Assembly (NCBI GenBank): GCA_020441385.1
Contig: JAGRMG010000150.1
Span: 1-59,283 of the forward strand
Direction of reading: 5' to 3'
From: Paracoccaceae bacterium
Lineage (GTDB): Bacteria; Pseudomonadota; Alphaproteobacteria; Rhodobacterales; Rhodobacteraceae
Length of the DNA stretch: 59,283 nucleotides
The notes beneath the pieces were generated by a model. That model did not search any database, was not told the DNA's origin, and was given only the letters and a program-made list of their open reading frames with translations. Within the stretch, counting starts at the first letter, position 1. Each line of letters starts with the position of its first letter. Positions 7,879 to 16,233 of the stretch are shown here, in pieces. Made by a program: the position numbers and the translations under genes.

Positions 7879-8621
7879 CTTCGTGCCTCGTCCATCAGCC
7901 GGCGCATTTCGGCAATCGCCGGGGTCAGGCCGCGAAAGATCGCCTCGCCGATCAGGAAATGGCCGATGTTCAGTTCCCTGACCTCGGGAAAGGCGGCGAT
8001 GGGCTGCACGGTGTCGTAGGTCAGGCCGTGGCCGGCGTGGATTTCCAGCCCCAGGGATGCGCCGAATGCCGCCATCTCGCGCAGGGCATCCAGTTCGCGC
8101 TCGCGCTCGTCCGTGCGCCCTTCGGCATGAGCGTCGCAATAGGCGCCGGTATGCAACTCGATCACCTGGGCGCCGATCCGGTGCGCGGCCTCGATCTGGC
8201 GGCGGTCGGCGGCGATGAAGATCGACACCCGGCAGCCCGCATCGCGCAGCGGTGCGATGAAATGCGCCAGCCGGTTCTCTTCGCGCGACACGTCCAGCCC
8301 GCCCTCGGTGGTGCGTTCCTCGCGCTTTTCGGGAACGATGCAGACCGCGTGCGGCTTGTGGCGCAGGGCGATCTTCTGCATCTCCCCGGTCGCGGCCATC
8401 TCGAAGTTCAGCGGCACCGACAGCGCGGCGGCCAGACCTTCGATATCCCGGTCCGAGATATGGCGGCGGTCCTCGCGCAGATGCGCGGTGATGCCGTCCG
8501 CGCCGGCCGCTTCGGCGATCCTGGCGGCGCGCAGCGGGTCCGGATAGCCGCCGCCACGGGCGTTGCGCACGGTGGCGACGTGGTCGATATTCACGCCGAG
8601 GCGCAGGGGTTTGTCAGTCAT
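7875..8621 (-). CDS. pdxJ: Pyridoxine 5'-phosphate synthase
   Basis: A 248-residue TIM-barrel enzyme that condenses 1-deoxyxylulose 5-phosphate with 3-amino-2-oxopropyl phosphate to give pyridoxine 5'-phosphate in the DXP-dependent vitamin B6 pathway. The N-terminus [19 protein letters not shown] is diagnostic, and [13 protein letters not shown] and [13 protein letters not shown] are also seen. Length is normal. The gene lies between DUF2062 and acpS on the same strand; its stop overlaps a small downstream frame. Confidence 0.97.
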   Translation of the reverse strand: MTDKPLRLGVNIDHVATVRNARGGGYPDPLRAARIAEAAGADGITAHLREDRRHISDRDIEGLAAALSVPLNFEMAATGEMQKIALRHKPHAVCIVPEKREERTTEGGLDVSREENRLAHFIAPLRDAGCRVSIFIAADRRQIEAAHRIGAQVIELHTGAYCDAHAEGRTDERERELDALREMAAFGASLGLEIHAGHGLTYDTVQPIAAFPEVRELNIGHFLIGEAIFRGLTPAIAEMRRLMDEARR

Positions 8622-8669
8622 TCGTCGTATCCTCCATCGGCGTTGGGCCCAACCCTGTCGGGCGTGAGC

Positions 8670-9326
8670 CTATTTCGCATCGCGCAGCGCGTCAGCCTGC
8701 GACGCGGCCTTTTTCTTGATGGCCCGGAATTTCGCCTTGATGCGCTTGCGGCGGCGGTTCTGATAGGCGCGGATCACCGATACCGAAAGGTAATAGGCGA
8801 TGGTTGCGCAGATCACGCCGGGGATCAGCCCGCCGATCAGATAGGGAAAGAACACCTCGTGATAGAACCGCAGCAGACCGTTCCAGTCGGCCTCGCGGTC
8901 CATCACCAGGGCCAGCAGGTTGTTCTTGAGATCGGCGCCGGCATCCACGAACTTGCCGGCGAACGAACGGTGCGCCACCTCGTCGAAATGCGTGCCCAGC
9001 AGGAAATGCCCGGTCTTGAGCGCGGCCACGCCGATCGGCACATAGGTCAGCGGATTGCCGAAGAACGTCGCCATCAGCGCCGCCAGGATATTGCCCCGCA
9101 TCAGCCGCGCGATCAGGAAGGCGATCAGGAAATGCAGCCCGTAGAACGGCGTGAAGGTGGTGAATACCCCGGCCCAGATGCCGCGTGAAATCCGTTCGGG
9201 CGTGTCGGGCAGGCGCCGGATGCGGTGTTTGACATAGTGGAATGCGCGGGTCCAGCCGCCGCGGGGATACAGAAATTCCCATATGGCTTGCGGCCAAGTA
9301 AGGGGATCCCTGCGCTTGAATACCAA
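8670..9326 (-). CDS. DUF2062 domain membrane protein
   Basis: A 218-residue inner-membrane protein of unknown function. It has the DUF2062 core: GIWAGVFTTFTPFYGLHFLIAFLIA (first membrane segment), FFGNPLTYVPIG, and a last helix FFPYLIGGLIPGVICATIAYYLSV, followed by a very basic cytoplasmic tail (RRRKRIKAKFRAIKKK). It lies between the RelA/SpoT gene and pdxJ. This neighbourhood recurs in Rhodobacteraceae, but no role can be deduced from it. Confidence 0.9.
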   Translation of the reverse strand: MVFKRRDPLTWPQAIWEFLYPRGGWTRAFHYVKHRIRRLPDTPERISRGIWAGVFTTFTPFYGLHFLIAFLIARLMRGNILAALMATFFGNPLTYVPIGVAALKTGHFLLGTHFDEVAHRSFAGKFVDAGADLKNNLLALVMDREADWNGLLRFYHEVFFPYLIGGLIPGVICATIAYYLSVSVIRAYQNRRRKRIKAKFRAIKKKAASQADALRDAK

Positions 9327-9371
9327 CGAGATCGTCCTTTCGTCCCTGTCCGGCGTTCTGGTGGCCGCGGT

Positions 9372-11507
9372 TCAGCGTGCCGCCGCGCCCACTCTAGCCT
9401 TTTCGCGATGACGTTCCAGTGCCGCCACGTCGCTGTCGGCCTCGAGCGTGAGCATCAGCGAATGCAGCTGTTCGGCGTCGCGCAGTTCGACGTCGATCAT
9501 CAGCCTGTAATAGTCCGGCTTGCGATCGACGAATTCCAGGTTGCTGATATTGGCCTTCTTTTCCCCGATCAGCGTGCAAACCCGGCCCAGCACCCCGGCA
9601 TCGTTGCCGATCGTCAGATCCAGCCGCACCCCGTAGACCGCCGGATGCGTGCCGCTGTGCCAGTGCAGGTCGATCCAGCGTTGCGGCTGGTTCTCGTACT
9701 GGCCCAGCATGTCGCAGTCGATGGCGTGTACCTCGACGCCCTTGCCGCGGTGGGTAATGCCGATGATGCGTTCGCCCGGAAGCGGCTGGCAGCACGGCGC
9801 GCGGCTGAACGACTGGCCCGGCTGGAGGCCGATCACGGCCCGGCGCGGCGGGATCTGGTCGGCGTCGTTGGCCACCAGTTCGGGATAGACCGCCTGCACC
9901 ACGTCATGCGCCGTCAGTTCTGCGCTGCCCAGGCGGGCCAGCAGTTCCTCGCGTCCGCCGGCCAGTCGGAGATAGCGCGCGGCGGTGGACAGCGCCTTGT
10001 CGGTGGCCTTGCGGCCGACATGCTCGAAAGCCGAGCGGGCCAGTTCCTTGCCCAGCTTGATGAACCTCTCGCGGTCCACCTCGCGCAGGGCGCGGCGGAT
10101 CGCGGTGCGGGCCTTGCCGGTGGTGGCGATGTCGAGCCAGCTCACCTGCGGCGTCTGTCCCTGGGCGGTGATGATATCGACCGACTGACCGTTCTTGAGC
10201 CGGGTCCAGAGCGGCACGCGGATTCCGTCGACCTTGGCGCCGACGCAGGCATGCCCGATGCGGGTGTGGATGGCGTAGGCATAGTCGATCGGCGTTGCGC
10301 CGCGCGGCAGTTTCACCACATCGCCCTTTGGCGTGAAGCAGAACACCTGGTCGGAATACATCTCGAGCTTGACCGCCTCGAGGAAATCCTCGTGGTTCTC
10401 TTCGGCATCGAACCGCTCGGTCAGCCCGGCGATCCATTGCGCGGGATCCACGGCAAAGGGGTTTTCGGCCCGCACGCCGTCGCGATAGGACCAGTGCGCC
10501 GCCACCCCGGTTTCGGCCACGTCATGCATCGGCCGCGTTCGGATCTGCACCTCGACCCGCTTGCCGTCGCGGCCCGAAACGGTGGTGTGAATGCTGCGAT
10601 AGCCGTTCGACTTGGGCTGGCTGATATAGTCCTTGAACCGCCCCGGCACCGCCCGCCATCTCTGATGGATCGCGCCGAGCGCGCGATAGCAGTCCTCTTC
10701 GCTGCCGGTGATCACGCGAAAGCCGTAGATGTCGGACAGGCGCGAAAACCCCTGTTCCTTTTCCTGCATCTTGCGCCAGATCGAATAGGGTTTCTTGGCG
10801 CGCCCGAACACCTCGGCCTCGATCCCGGCCTTCTCAAGCTCGAAGCGCATGTCCCCGGTGATGCGGTGGATGACGTCGCCGGTTTCGCGCTGCAACATGA
10901 TGAAGCGGCGGATGATCGACTGGCGGCCCTCGGGGTTCAGCACGCGGAACGACAGGTCTTCCAGTTCCTCGCGCATCCACTGCATGCCCATGCGCCCCGC
11001 GAGGGGCGCATAGATGTCCATCGTCTCGCGCGCCTTCTGCACCTGCTTGTCGGCGCGCATCGACCTGATCGTGCGCATGTTGTGCAGCCGGTCGGCCAGC
11101 TTGACCAGGATCACCCGCAGATCCTTGGACATCGCCATGAACAGCTTGCGGAAGTTTTCCGCCTGCTTGGTTTCGCGCGAGGACAGTTGCAGGTTGGTCA
11201 GCTTGGTCACGCCATCGACCAGCATCGCCACCTCGTCGCCAAAGCGTTCGGCGACCTGGGAATATGACGCCTTGGTGTCCTCGATCGTGTCGTGCAGGAG
11301 CGCGGTGATGATCGTGGCGTCGTCCAGCCGCTGTTCGGTCAGGATCGCGGCAACCGCGACGGGATGCGAGAAATAGGGCTCGCCGGAATGGCGGAGCTGG
11401 CCTTCGTGCATCTTCAGCCCGAAATCATAGGCCGACTGGATGCGCGCGGCGTTGGTCTTGGGATTGTAGTTGCGGACCAGCGCAATCAGATCGTCGGCTG
11501 CAATCAT
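9372..11507 (-). CDS. Bifunctional (p)ppGpp synthetase/hydrolase (RelA/SpoT family)
   Basis: A 711-residue long RSH protein that makes and degrades the stringent-response alarmone. The HD hydrolase domain is intact (HSGEPYFSHP near residue 40, His72-Asp73 in LLHDTIEDT, LVKLADRLHNMRT). The synthetase domain has KPYSIWRKM and DIYGFRVI, with RFKD (RxKD type) before YISQPKSNGYRSIHT, the form found in bifunctional enzymes. TGS (DVVKLPRGATPIDYAYAIHT) and C-terminal ACT domains follow. It lies 29 bp after rpoZ, the classic arrangement. The product is probably the organism's main RSH. Confidence 0.96.
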   Translation of the reverse strand: MIAADDLIALVRNYNPKTNAARIQSAYDFGLKMHEGQLRHSGEPYFSHPVAVAAILTEQRLDDATIITALLHDTIEDTKASYSQVAERFGDEVAMLVDGVTKLTNLQLSSRETKQAENFRKLFMAMSKDLRVILVKLADRLHNMRTIRSMRADKQVQKARETMDIYAPLAGRMGMQWMREELEDLSFRVLNPEGRQSIIRRFIMLQRETGDVIHRITGDMRFELEKAGIEAEVFGRAKKPYSIWRKMQEKEQGFSRLSDIYGFRVITGSEEDCYRALGAIHQRWRAVPGRFKDYISQPKSNGYRSIHTTVSGRDGKRVEVQIRTRPMHDVAETGVAAHWSYRDGVRAENPFAVDPAQWIAGLTERFDAEENHEDFLEAVKLEMYSDQVFCFTPKGDVVKLPRGATPIDYAYAIHTRIGHACVGAKVDGIRVPLWTRLKNGQSVDIITAQGQTPQVSWLDIATTGKARTAIRRALREVDRERFIKLGKELARSAFEHVGRKATDKALSTAARYLRLAGGREELLARLGSAELTAHDVVQAVYPELVANDADQIPPRRAVIGLQPGQSFSRAPCCQPLPGERIIGITHRGKGVEVHAIDCDMLGQYENQPQRWIDLHWHSGTHPAVYGVRLDLTIGNDAGVLGRVCTLIGEKKANISNLEFVDRKPDYYRLMIDVELRDAEQLHSLMLTLEADSDVAALERHREKARVGAAAR

Positions 11508-11536
11508 CTGGTCCGTACCTTGCGGGCCGGGCGCGC

Positions 11537-11890
11537 TCAGCCCTGGCCCTGCGCCTCCATGAGCTGTCGCAGCAGCCGTTCCTCGGACATGTCGTCCTCG
11601 GCCGGCCTGTCGTTCTCGGCCCCCATCAGCAGCGCCATCTGATCGTCCTCGGGTTCGTCAATCTCGATCTGGGTCTGGTTGCTTTCGATCAGGCGTTCGC
11701 GCAGCGCCTCGGCGGTCTGGGTTTCCTCAGCGATCTCGCGCAGCGACACGACCGGGTTCTTGTCGTTGTCGCGATCGACGGTGATCGGCGCACCGGCCGC
11801 GATTTCGCGGGCACGGTGAGAGGCCAGCATAACCAGTTCGAACCGGTTGGGTACCTTGTCAACGCAATCTTCAACCGTCACGCGGGCCAT
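11537..11890 (-). CDS. rpoZ: RNA polymerase omega subunit
   Basis: A 117-residue omega subunit, which helps assemble core RNA polymerase and mediates ppGpp binding. The ATG at 11890 is chosen because [31 protein letters not shown] is the conserved N-terminus and GGAG lies ten bases upstream; the frame stays open further upstream without similarity. The acidic C-terminal tail (residues about 75-117) is typical of alphaproteobacterial omega. It lies 29 bp before the RSH gene. Confidence 0.96.
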   Translation of the reverse strand: MARVTVEDCVDKVPNRFELVMLASHRAREIAAGAPITVDRDNDKNPVVSLREIAEETQTAEALRERLIESNQTQIEIDEPEDDQMALLMGAENDRPAEDDMSEERLLRQLMEAQGQG

Positions 11891-11927
11891 GGGGAGTCTC
11901 CAAGTGTGAATTCGTCCGGAAGAGGCG

Positions 11928-11956
11928 TATGTAGTCGCTAATCCAACATTTGACAA
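11928..11956 (-). promoter_or_regulatory. Candidate rpoZ promoter
   Basis: On the minus strand TTGTCA (11956-11951), a 17 bp spacer and TACATA (11933-11928) lie 38 bp upstream of the rpoZ start. The -35 is one mismatch from TTGACA; the -10 is weak. It would drive rpoZ-RSH separately from folK. Confidence 0.4.
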
Positions 11957-12005
11957 GCCGATTGTGCGGCCCTGACCGGTGTCGTCTGCGTGTTTGTGGA
12001 CCTCA

Positions 12006-12575
12006 TCAGAGAGGGCGCACCGATGCCACCTGTCCGGGGCCCAGTGCCGCCAGCATCTCGCGCACGGTTTGGCTCAGCAACGGGTGGCGCCAGTCGGGCG
12101 CGATATCGGCCATCGGCACCAGCACGAAGGCGCGGTCCTGTAACCGCGGATGCGGCAGGATCAGCCGATCGGGCGCGGCCAGCGCCTGCCTGTCGGGGGG
12201 CAGCATCCGCCACGCATGCTGGGTTTCCGGGTCCGGCAGCACCGTGTCGCCGACGCAGATCAGGTCCAGATCCAGCGTTCTTCCGCCCCAGCGTCTTGTG
12301 CGTTGGCGCCCGAACCCCGCCTCGATCTGATGCAGCGCGGCCAGCAGGGCCTCGGGGCCCAGCGCGGTGCGAATTCGTACTGCGGCATTGACGTAATCCG
12401 GCCCCGCCCCGGCCGGGAAACAGGGGGTGGCGAAAAACCGGCTGACGGCGCGAATCGCCATGCCCGCCCGCGCCATTTCCGCGACCGCCCGGCCGAGGGT
12501 TCGCGCCGGCGGTCCGGCCGGCGACGGCATATTCCCGCCGAGTGCGATCACCGCTTCTGACCGGAATTCGAACAT
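12006..12575 (-). CDS. folK: 2-amino-4-hydroxy-6-hydroxymethyldihydropteridine pyrophosphokinase
   Basis: A 189-residue HPPK of folate biosynthesis, which transfers pyrophosphate from ATP to 6-hydroxymethyl-7,8-dihydropterin. Diagnostic segments are [32 protein letters not shown] (metal-binding Asp pair) and [19 protein letters not shown]. It is somewhat longer than the usual 160 residues because of its C-terminal end. It lies upstream of rpoZ on the same strand and is divergent from the NYN-domain gene. No folP or folB is present next to it. Confidence 0.94.
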   Translation of the reverse strand: MFEFRSEAVIALGGNMPSPAGPPARTLGRAVAEMARAGMAIRAVSRFFATPCFPAGAGPDYVNAAVRIRTALGPEALLAALHQIEAGFGRQRTRRWGGRTLDLDLICVGDTVLPDPETQHAWRMLPPDRQALAAPDRLILPHPRLQDRAFVLVPMADIAPDWRHPLLSQTVREMLAALGPGQVASVRPL

Positions 12576-12605
12576 GTTTGGCCGTCAATCTCTGTTTCAA
12601 GATAC

Positions 12606-12633
12606 TTGCGATGAGTGTGGATCGGCCTATTTT
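12606..12633 (+). promoter_or_regulatory. Candidate promoter for the NYN-domain gene
   Basis: TTGCGA (12606-12611), a 16 bp spacer and TATTTT (12628-12633), each matching four of six consensus bases, lie 83 bp upstream of the start codon in an AT-rich stretch of the folK/NYN intergenic region. Confidence 0.35.
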
Positions 12634-12716
12634 AGATGCACCGTTTCGCAGACATTTGTCGCCCACTCACTCACGGAATACCATAGCGAAGCGGAGGATG
12701 CCGGAAGGACAATTTG

Positions 12717-13295
12717 ATGTTTTACAAGGACGAACGGCTCGCGCTGTTCATTGACGGTTCCAATCTATATGCCGCCGCAAAGGCCCTTGGCTTCGATATC
12801 GACTACAAGCTCCTGCGTCAGGAGTTCATGCGCCGGGGCAAGTTGCTCAGGGCATTCTACTACACCGCGCTTCTGGAGAACGACGAATATTCGCCGATCC
12901 GGCCGCTGGTGGACTGGCTGCACTACAACGGCTACACGATGGTGACCAAGCCGGCCAAGGAATATACCGACAGCATGGGCCGCCGCAAGGTCAAGGGCAA
13001 CATGGATATCGAACTGTGCGTGGACGCGATGGAACTGGCGCCCCGGGTCGATCATATCGTGCTGTTTTCCGGGGATGGGGATTTCCGGCCGCTGGTTGGC
13101 AGTCTGCAACGCCAGGGCGTGCGGGTTTCGGTGGTTTCGACCATCCGCAGCCAGCCGCCGATGATCGCCGACGATCTGCGCCGCCAGGCCGACAACTTCA
13201 TCGACCTCGAAGACCTGCGCGAAGTCATCGGGCGCCCGCCGCGCGACCAGAACGCGTCGGAGCCGCGCAACGTCGCCTATGCGAGCGGCCGCTGA
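12717..13295 (+). CDS. NYN domain protein (LabA/DUF88-like)
   Basis: A 192-residue protein with a PIN-like NYN nuclease fold over about residues 7-155. Conserved acidic residues are visible in LALFIDGSNLYAA (first Asp), KGNMDIELCVDAM and HIVLFSGDGDFRPLV, the pattern of the LabA/NYN family, which are proposed metal-dependent RNases. The ATG at 12717 follows GGAAGGACAATTTG. It is monocistronic and divergent from folK. An RNA-processing or decay role is likely from family membership, but no substrate is known. Confidence 0.9.
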   Translation: MFYKDERLALFIDGSNLYAAAKALGFDIDYKLLRQEFMRRGKLLRAFYYTALLENDEYSPIRPLVDWLHYNGYTMVTKPAKEYTDSMGRRKVKGNMDIELCVDAMELAPRVDHIVLFSGDGDFRPLVGSLQRQGVRVSVVSTIRSQPPMIADDLRRQADNFIDLEDLREVIGRPPRDQNASEPRNVAYASGR

Positions 13296-13394
13296 GCGTA
13301 ATCGCGCTCTGCCGGGCAGACGGTGGAAGGGGCGGGGGCGGTTGCGCCCCGCGCCTTGGTGTGCGTGATATGAACGTCGATCGTTGATGGCCGA

Positions 13395-14540
13395 TCAGGG
13401 CGGCGGAGCGAAGATCGGCGCCATCTGCGCGGCGAACCCGCCGCCGGCCGCATAGCGGTGCAGCACCGCGAAGGCGTTGCCCGCCAGCCGCGCCCGCAAG
13501 CCTGCGTCGCCCAGCAGCAAGCGCACCTTTTCGTCGAGATCGCCCAGATCCCAGCGCAGCGGCATGTAGGTTTCGCCGGGCACGAAGATGTCGGGATCGG
13601 TGCGGACATGCGCCATGTCCGGCTTCAGAAGGACCGCGCCATTGGCCACGGCCTCGAAATCGCGCCAGCACACCTCGCCATAGCCGAACGGGCTGAAACA
13701 GATCTTGGAGGCGCGCAGTTCGTGCAGATAGCGGATCAGCCCGATCCCGGTTCCGGTCACGGCGTTGACGTTTTCCAGCGCGCCCACGGCGGCGGCGCAT
13801 TCGCGCCGCATCGCGCGGTACCATGGCGTGCCTTCGGTGGCGATCCGGGCGTGCAGGTCGATCGGGCGACCGCCGGATCGGGGGGTGGTGGTGCGCAGGA
13901 AATTGCCCAGCATGAAATCGGCGGTGACGAAGGACGGGCCAAGGACCAGCTTGTCCATGAAGCCTTCTGGTATCGCAAACACCGTGCGTGCCATATCCAG
14001 CCCGAAGCGGCGCGCGTAGTGATCGGTGAGGTTGGTGTCGCCCAGGGTCGGGTGGCCATAGGCGGCGGTATCGGCGAGCAGGTGTTTCTTGACATAGGCC
14101 GCGACATGCCCGTCCAGCCGCTGCGCAAGGCGCAGATCGGTCGGCGCGAACCAGTCGAGATAGACCAGCCGTGCCTTCGGATTTCGCCGGCGGATGGTTT
14201 CGACAAGCGCATCGAGGCCGGTTTCGGAAATGTCGAAATGGGTCTGGAAACAGACGATATCGGCGCCGCCCGGCTGGGGAAGGTCGGCCGCCAGATACCG
14301 CGCGGCCGTCACCTCGCGGATCTCGGCGCCGTAGCGGTCGCGCAGCTGGCGGGCATGGAAATGGAACGGGTGCACCTGGCTTTGGGGAATGCGTTCGTCG
14401 ATGGACAGGATCAGCAGACGCAGCCGCGCGGAGGCCGAAAACGGCCGTCCGTACCAGTATCGCAGACGCGCCCCCGCCCGCATGCGCCGGGCCAGCGCGC
14501 CCGCCCGGCCGCTCAGGATGGCGGCCCGGTCAGCCGGCAT
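13395..14540 (-). CDS. Glycosyltransferase (GT-B type, C-terminal Glyco_trans_1_2-like)
   Basis: A 381-residue putative glycosyltransferase. The N-terminal half has a Rossmann-like pattern (RLLILSIDERIPQSQ, ADIVCFQTHFDISE, ARLVYLDWF). The C-terminal half has FSPFGYGEVCWRDFEAVANGAVLLKP, the acidic nucleotide-sugar-binding segment of GT-B enzymes, followed by VPGETYMPLRWDLGDLDEKVRLLL. The start at 14540 overlaps the upstream asparagine-synthase-like gene by 11 bases; the frame is open further upstream but only inside that gene. Tight coupling suggests joint work on a surface glycan or small glycoconjugate. Donor and acceptor are unknown. Confidence 0.75.
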   Translation of the reverse strand: MPADRAAILSGRAGALARRMRAGARLRYWYGRPFSASARLRLLILSIDERIPQSQVHPFHFHARQLRDRYGAEIREVTAARYLAADLPQPGGADIVCFQTHFDISETGLDALVETIRRRNPKARLVYLDWFAPTDLRLAQRLDGHVAAYVKKHLLADTAAYGHPTLGDTNLTDHYARRFGLDMARTVFAIPEGFMDKLVLGPSFVTADFMLGNFLRTTTPRSGGRPIDLHARIATEGTPWYRAMRRECAAAVGALENVNAVTGTGIGLIRYLHELRASKICFSPFGYGEVCWRDFEAVANGAVLLKPDMAHVRTDPDIFVPGETYMPLRWDLGDLDEKVRLLLGDAGLRARLAGNAFAVLHRYAAGGGFAAQMAPIFAPPP

Positions 14541-16179
14541 CGCTGCTGTCGGGTTCGAACCGGTCGCTGACCTGATCGCCCGCTTGCGCGCTGCGCCAGG
14601 CCGCGCCGAGCGCCAGCAGCCGTCTGGCGCCGGCCGCATCCAGCCCGTTCAGGACGAGGTTGTATTGTTGCAGTATCTCGGCCGGCCGCCGGTGCAGATG
14701 GGCCGAACCGCCAAGATAGTCCGCAAACGCCCGCAACGGCCGCGCCGGTCGCAGCGCCGCCAGTGTGTTCACGCCGGACGCCGCCTGCCGCAGCCGCGAG
14801 CCGAAACCGCCCCTGGGCGCACCGCCCGGGGCGATGCCAGCGGCGAAGGGCACCGCGGCGTGATCGGGATAGCCGCGCACGATGGCGTCGTCGTGCAGCT
14901 TCTGGTCGCGCGTGACCGCATAGGGCAGGGACAGCGCGAACTCTACGAAGCGGCGGTCGAGAAATGGGCAGAACACCGCCGCCGCGCCGCCGAACAGGGC
15001 GGAGGAGACAAAGCCCACTTCGCGCCTTGTCCGGTTCCAGAACCAGTAGGCCTGGTAGGGGTCGGGCGCGTCCGCGAACCGGGCGACGGCCCGGCCGATA
15101 TAGGCGACCGCCTCGTCCTCGTCATCGGGCGAATGGATCGCGCCCGGCCCGACGCCCGACTTCGAGATTACCCGGGCGTGGCCCGCGATCATGTCGCGAG
15201 CGATGCCGCAAAAGTCGCCCTTCTGCGCCAGCTGGAAATGGCCTTCCGCGTCGTCGTCGGGGTTGGTCAGGATATCGCCGCCGATGCCGTCCAGCGCCGC
15301 CTCGGCCCGGCCTGCAAGGTAGTCGTGCATCGGCATCATCTGCGCGTGCTCGTCGGAACACAGGCCGGTCAGAACCAGCGCCCGAAGGATGTCGCGCGAG
15401 CGCGCGCGCGGGCGCGCCAGAATCAGGTGCGGCACGCCGACGCTCTCGCAGATCGCGCGGGCGGCCCTGGCCTCGGCATTGAGCCCGCCCGTCTCGTGTT
15501 GAAAGGTGACGCAGGCGCGGGGCCGGCGGCCCAGATGGTCGAGCGCCAGCAGGATATGGCGCGAGTCGCGCCCGCCGCTGAGCGGCAGGACGAAATCGCC
15601 GGGCCAGGTTTCGGCGATGTTGGCGACGCTGGCGCGGGTCAGATCGACAAAGCCCTGCACCGCATCGTCGCGGTCGATACTGCGCGTGGTGGGAACGAAC
15701 GCTTCGCCGGCGATCGTTGCCTGGCCCGCCTCCCAGACCAGACTTCCCCCGGGCGGCAGGGTGCGGATATTGCGCAGCGCCGTGTCGTCGTTGAGGAACA
15801 GCCCCAGCCGGTGGAACACCGCCAGCGCGCGGCGGTCCGGTTCGGTGTCCGCCCCCAGCGCCACCAGTTGCAGCAGCGAGGGCGAAACCGCGATCTCGGC
15901 CCCCTTGCGGTAGACGAACAGCGAATGAAAGCCCAAGGGATCGACCCCGGCCCTCAGCCGTTCGCCGTCCCAGTGCCAGCGGGCGAAAACGCCCTCTTCG
16001 GCGCCTGTGGCAGGATTGCGGATCGCGGTGCCGAGGTTGCACATCGCATCGCCGGTCATGTGCGCCGCGCCATCGCGCCAGATCACGCGAGCGTACGGCG
16101 CCACGTCGCCATGCAGCGGCCAGGCCCGGCCGGACGCGGTTGCATGAAGGCCTGGCATTTCCCGCGGCAGCCGATTCAT
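14530..16179 (-). CDS. Asparagine-synthase-related protein with degenerate glutaminase domain
   Basis: A 549-residue protein of the asparagine synthase/beta-lactam synthetase class. The synthetase domain (about residues 190-480) has the PP-loop FVLPLSGGRDSRHIL for ATP pyrophosphatase chemistry, followed by FQHETGGLNAEARAARAICE. The N-terminal domain resembles the second half of a class II glutaminase (GVDPLGFHSLFVYRKGAEIAVSPS), but the chain begins MNRLPREMPG, with no cysteine at position 2. Free ammonia or a non-glutamine amine is therefore the likely nucleophile, as in beta-lactam or lasso-peptide cyclases and some polysaccharide amidases. It overlaps the glycosyltransferase gene. Function is inferred only at class level. 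Confidence 0.85.
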   Translation of the reverse strand: MNRLPREMPGLHATASGRAWPLHGDVAPYARVIWRDGAAHMTGDAMCNLGTAIRNPATGAEEGVFARWHWDGERLRAGVDPLGFHSLFVYRKGAEIAVSPSLLQLVALGADTEPDRRALAVFHRLGLFLNDDTALRNIRTLPPGGSLVWEAGQATIAGEAFVPTTRSIDRDDAVQGFVDLTRASVANIAETWPGDFVLPLSGGRDSRHILLALDHLGRRPRACVTFQHETGGLNAEARAARAICESVGVPHLILARPRARSRDILRALVLTGLCSDEHAQMMPMHDYLAGRAEAALDGIGGDILTNPDDDAEGHFQLAQKGDFCGIARDMIAGHARVISKSGVGPGAIHSPDDEDEAVAYIGRAVARFADAPDPYQAYWFWNRTRREVGFVSSALFGGAAAVFCPFLDRRFVEFALSLPYAVTRDQKLHDDAIVRGYPDHAAVPFAAGIAPGGAPRGGFGSRLRQAASGVNTLAALRPARPLRAFADYLGGSAHLHRRPAEILQQYNLVLNGLDAAGARRLLALGAAWRSAQAGDQVSDRFEPDSSDAG

Positions 16180-16198
16180 CCCGTGACCCCGAGCGGTA

Positions 16199-16225
16199 CC
16201 GCCCGGCCCGTCAGGGGCCGGGCGG
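16199..16225 (-). terminator. Strong GC hairpin at the end of the liv operon
   Basis: Eleven-base perfect arms, CCGCCCGGCCC (16199-16209) and its complement (16215-16225), enclose a five-base loop, just after the receptor stop codon. No T run follows, so it may be a Rho-assisted terminator or an mRNA 3'-end stabiliser. Confidence 0.5.
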
Positions 16226-16233
16226 GGTTGGGC

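Noticed and set aside
13335-13350. Small hairpin GGGGCG/CGCCCC between the NYN gene and the glycosyltransferase gene
   Set aside because: Only a six-base stem in a very G/C-rich stretch, with no T run on either side. Not distinguishable from chance.
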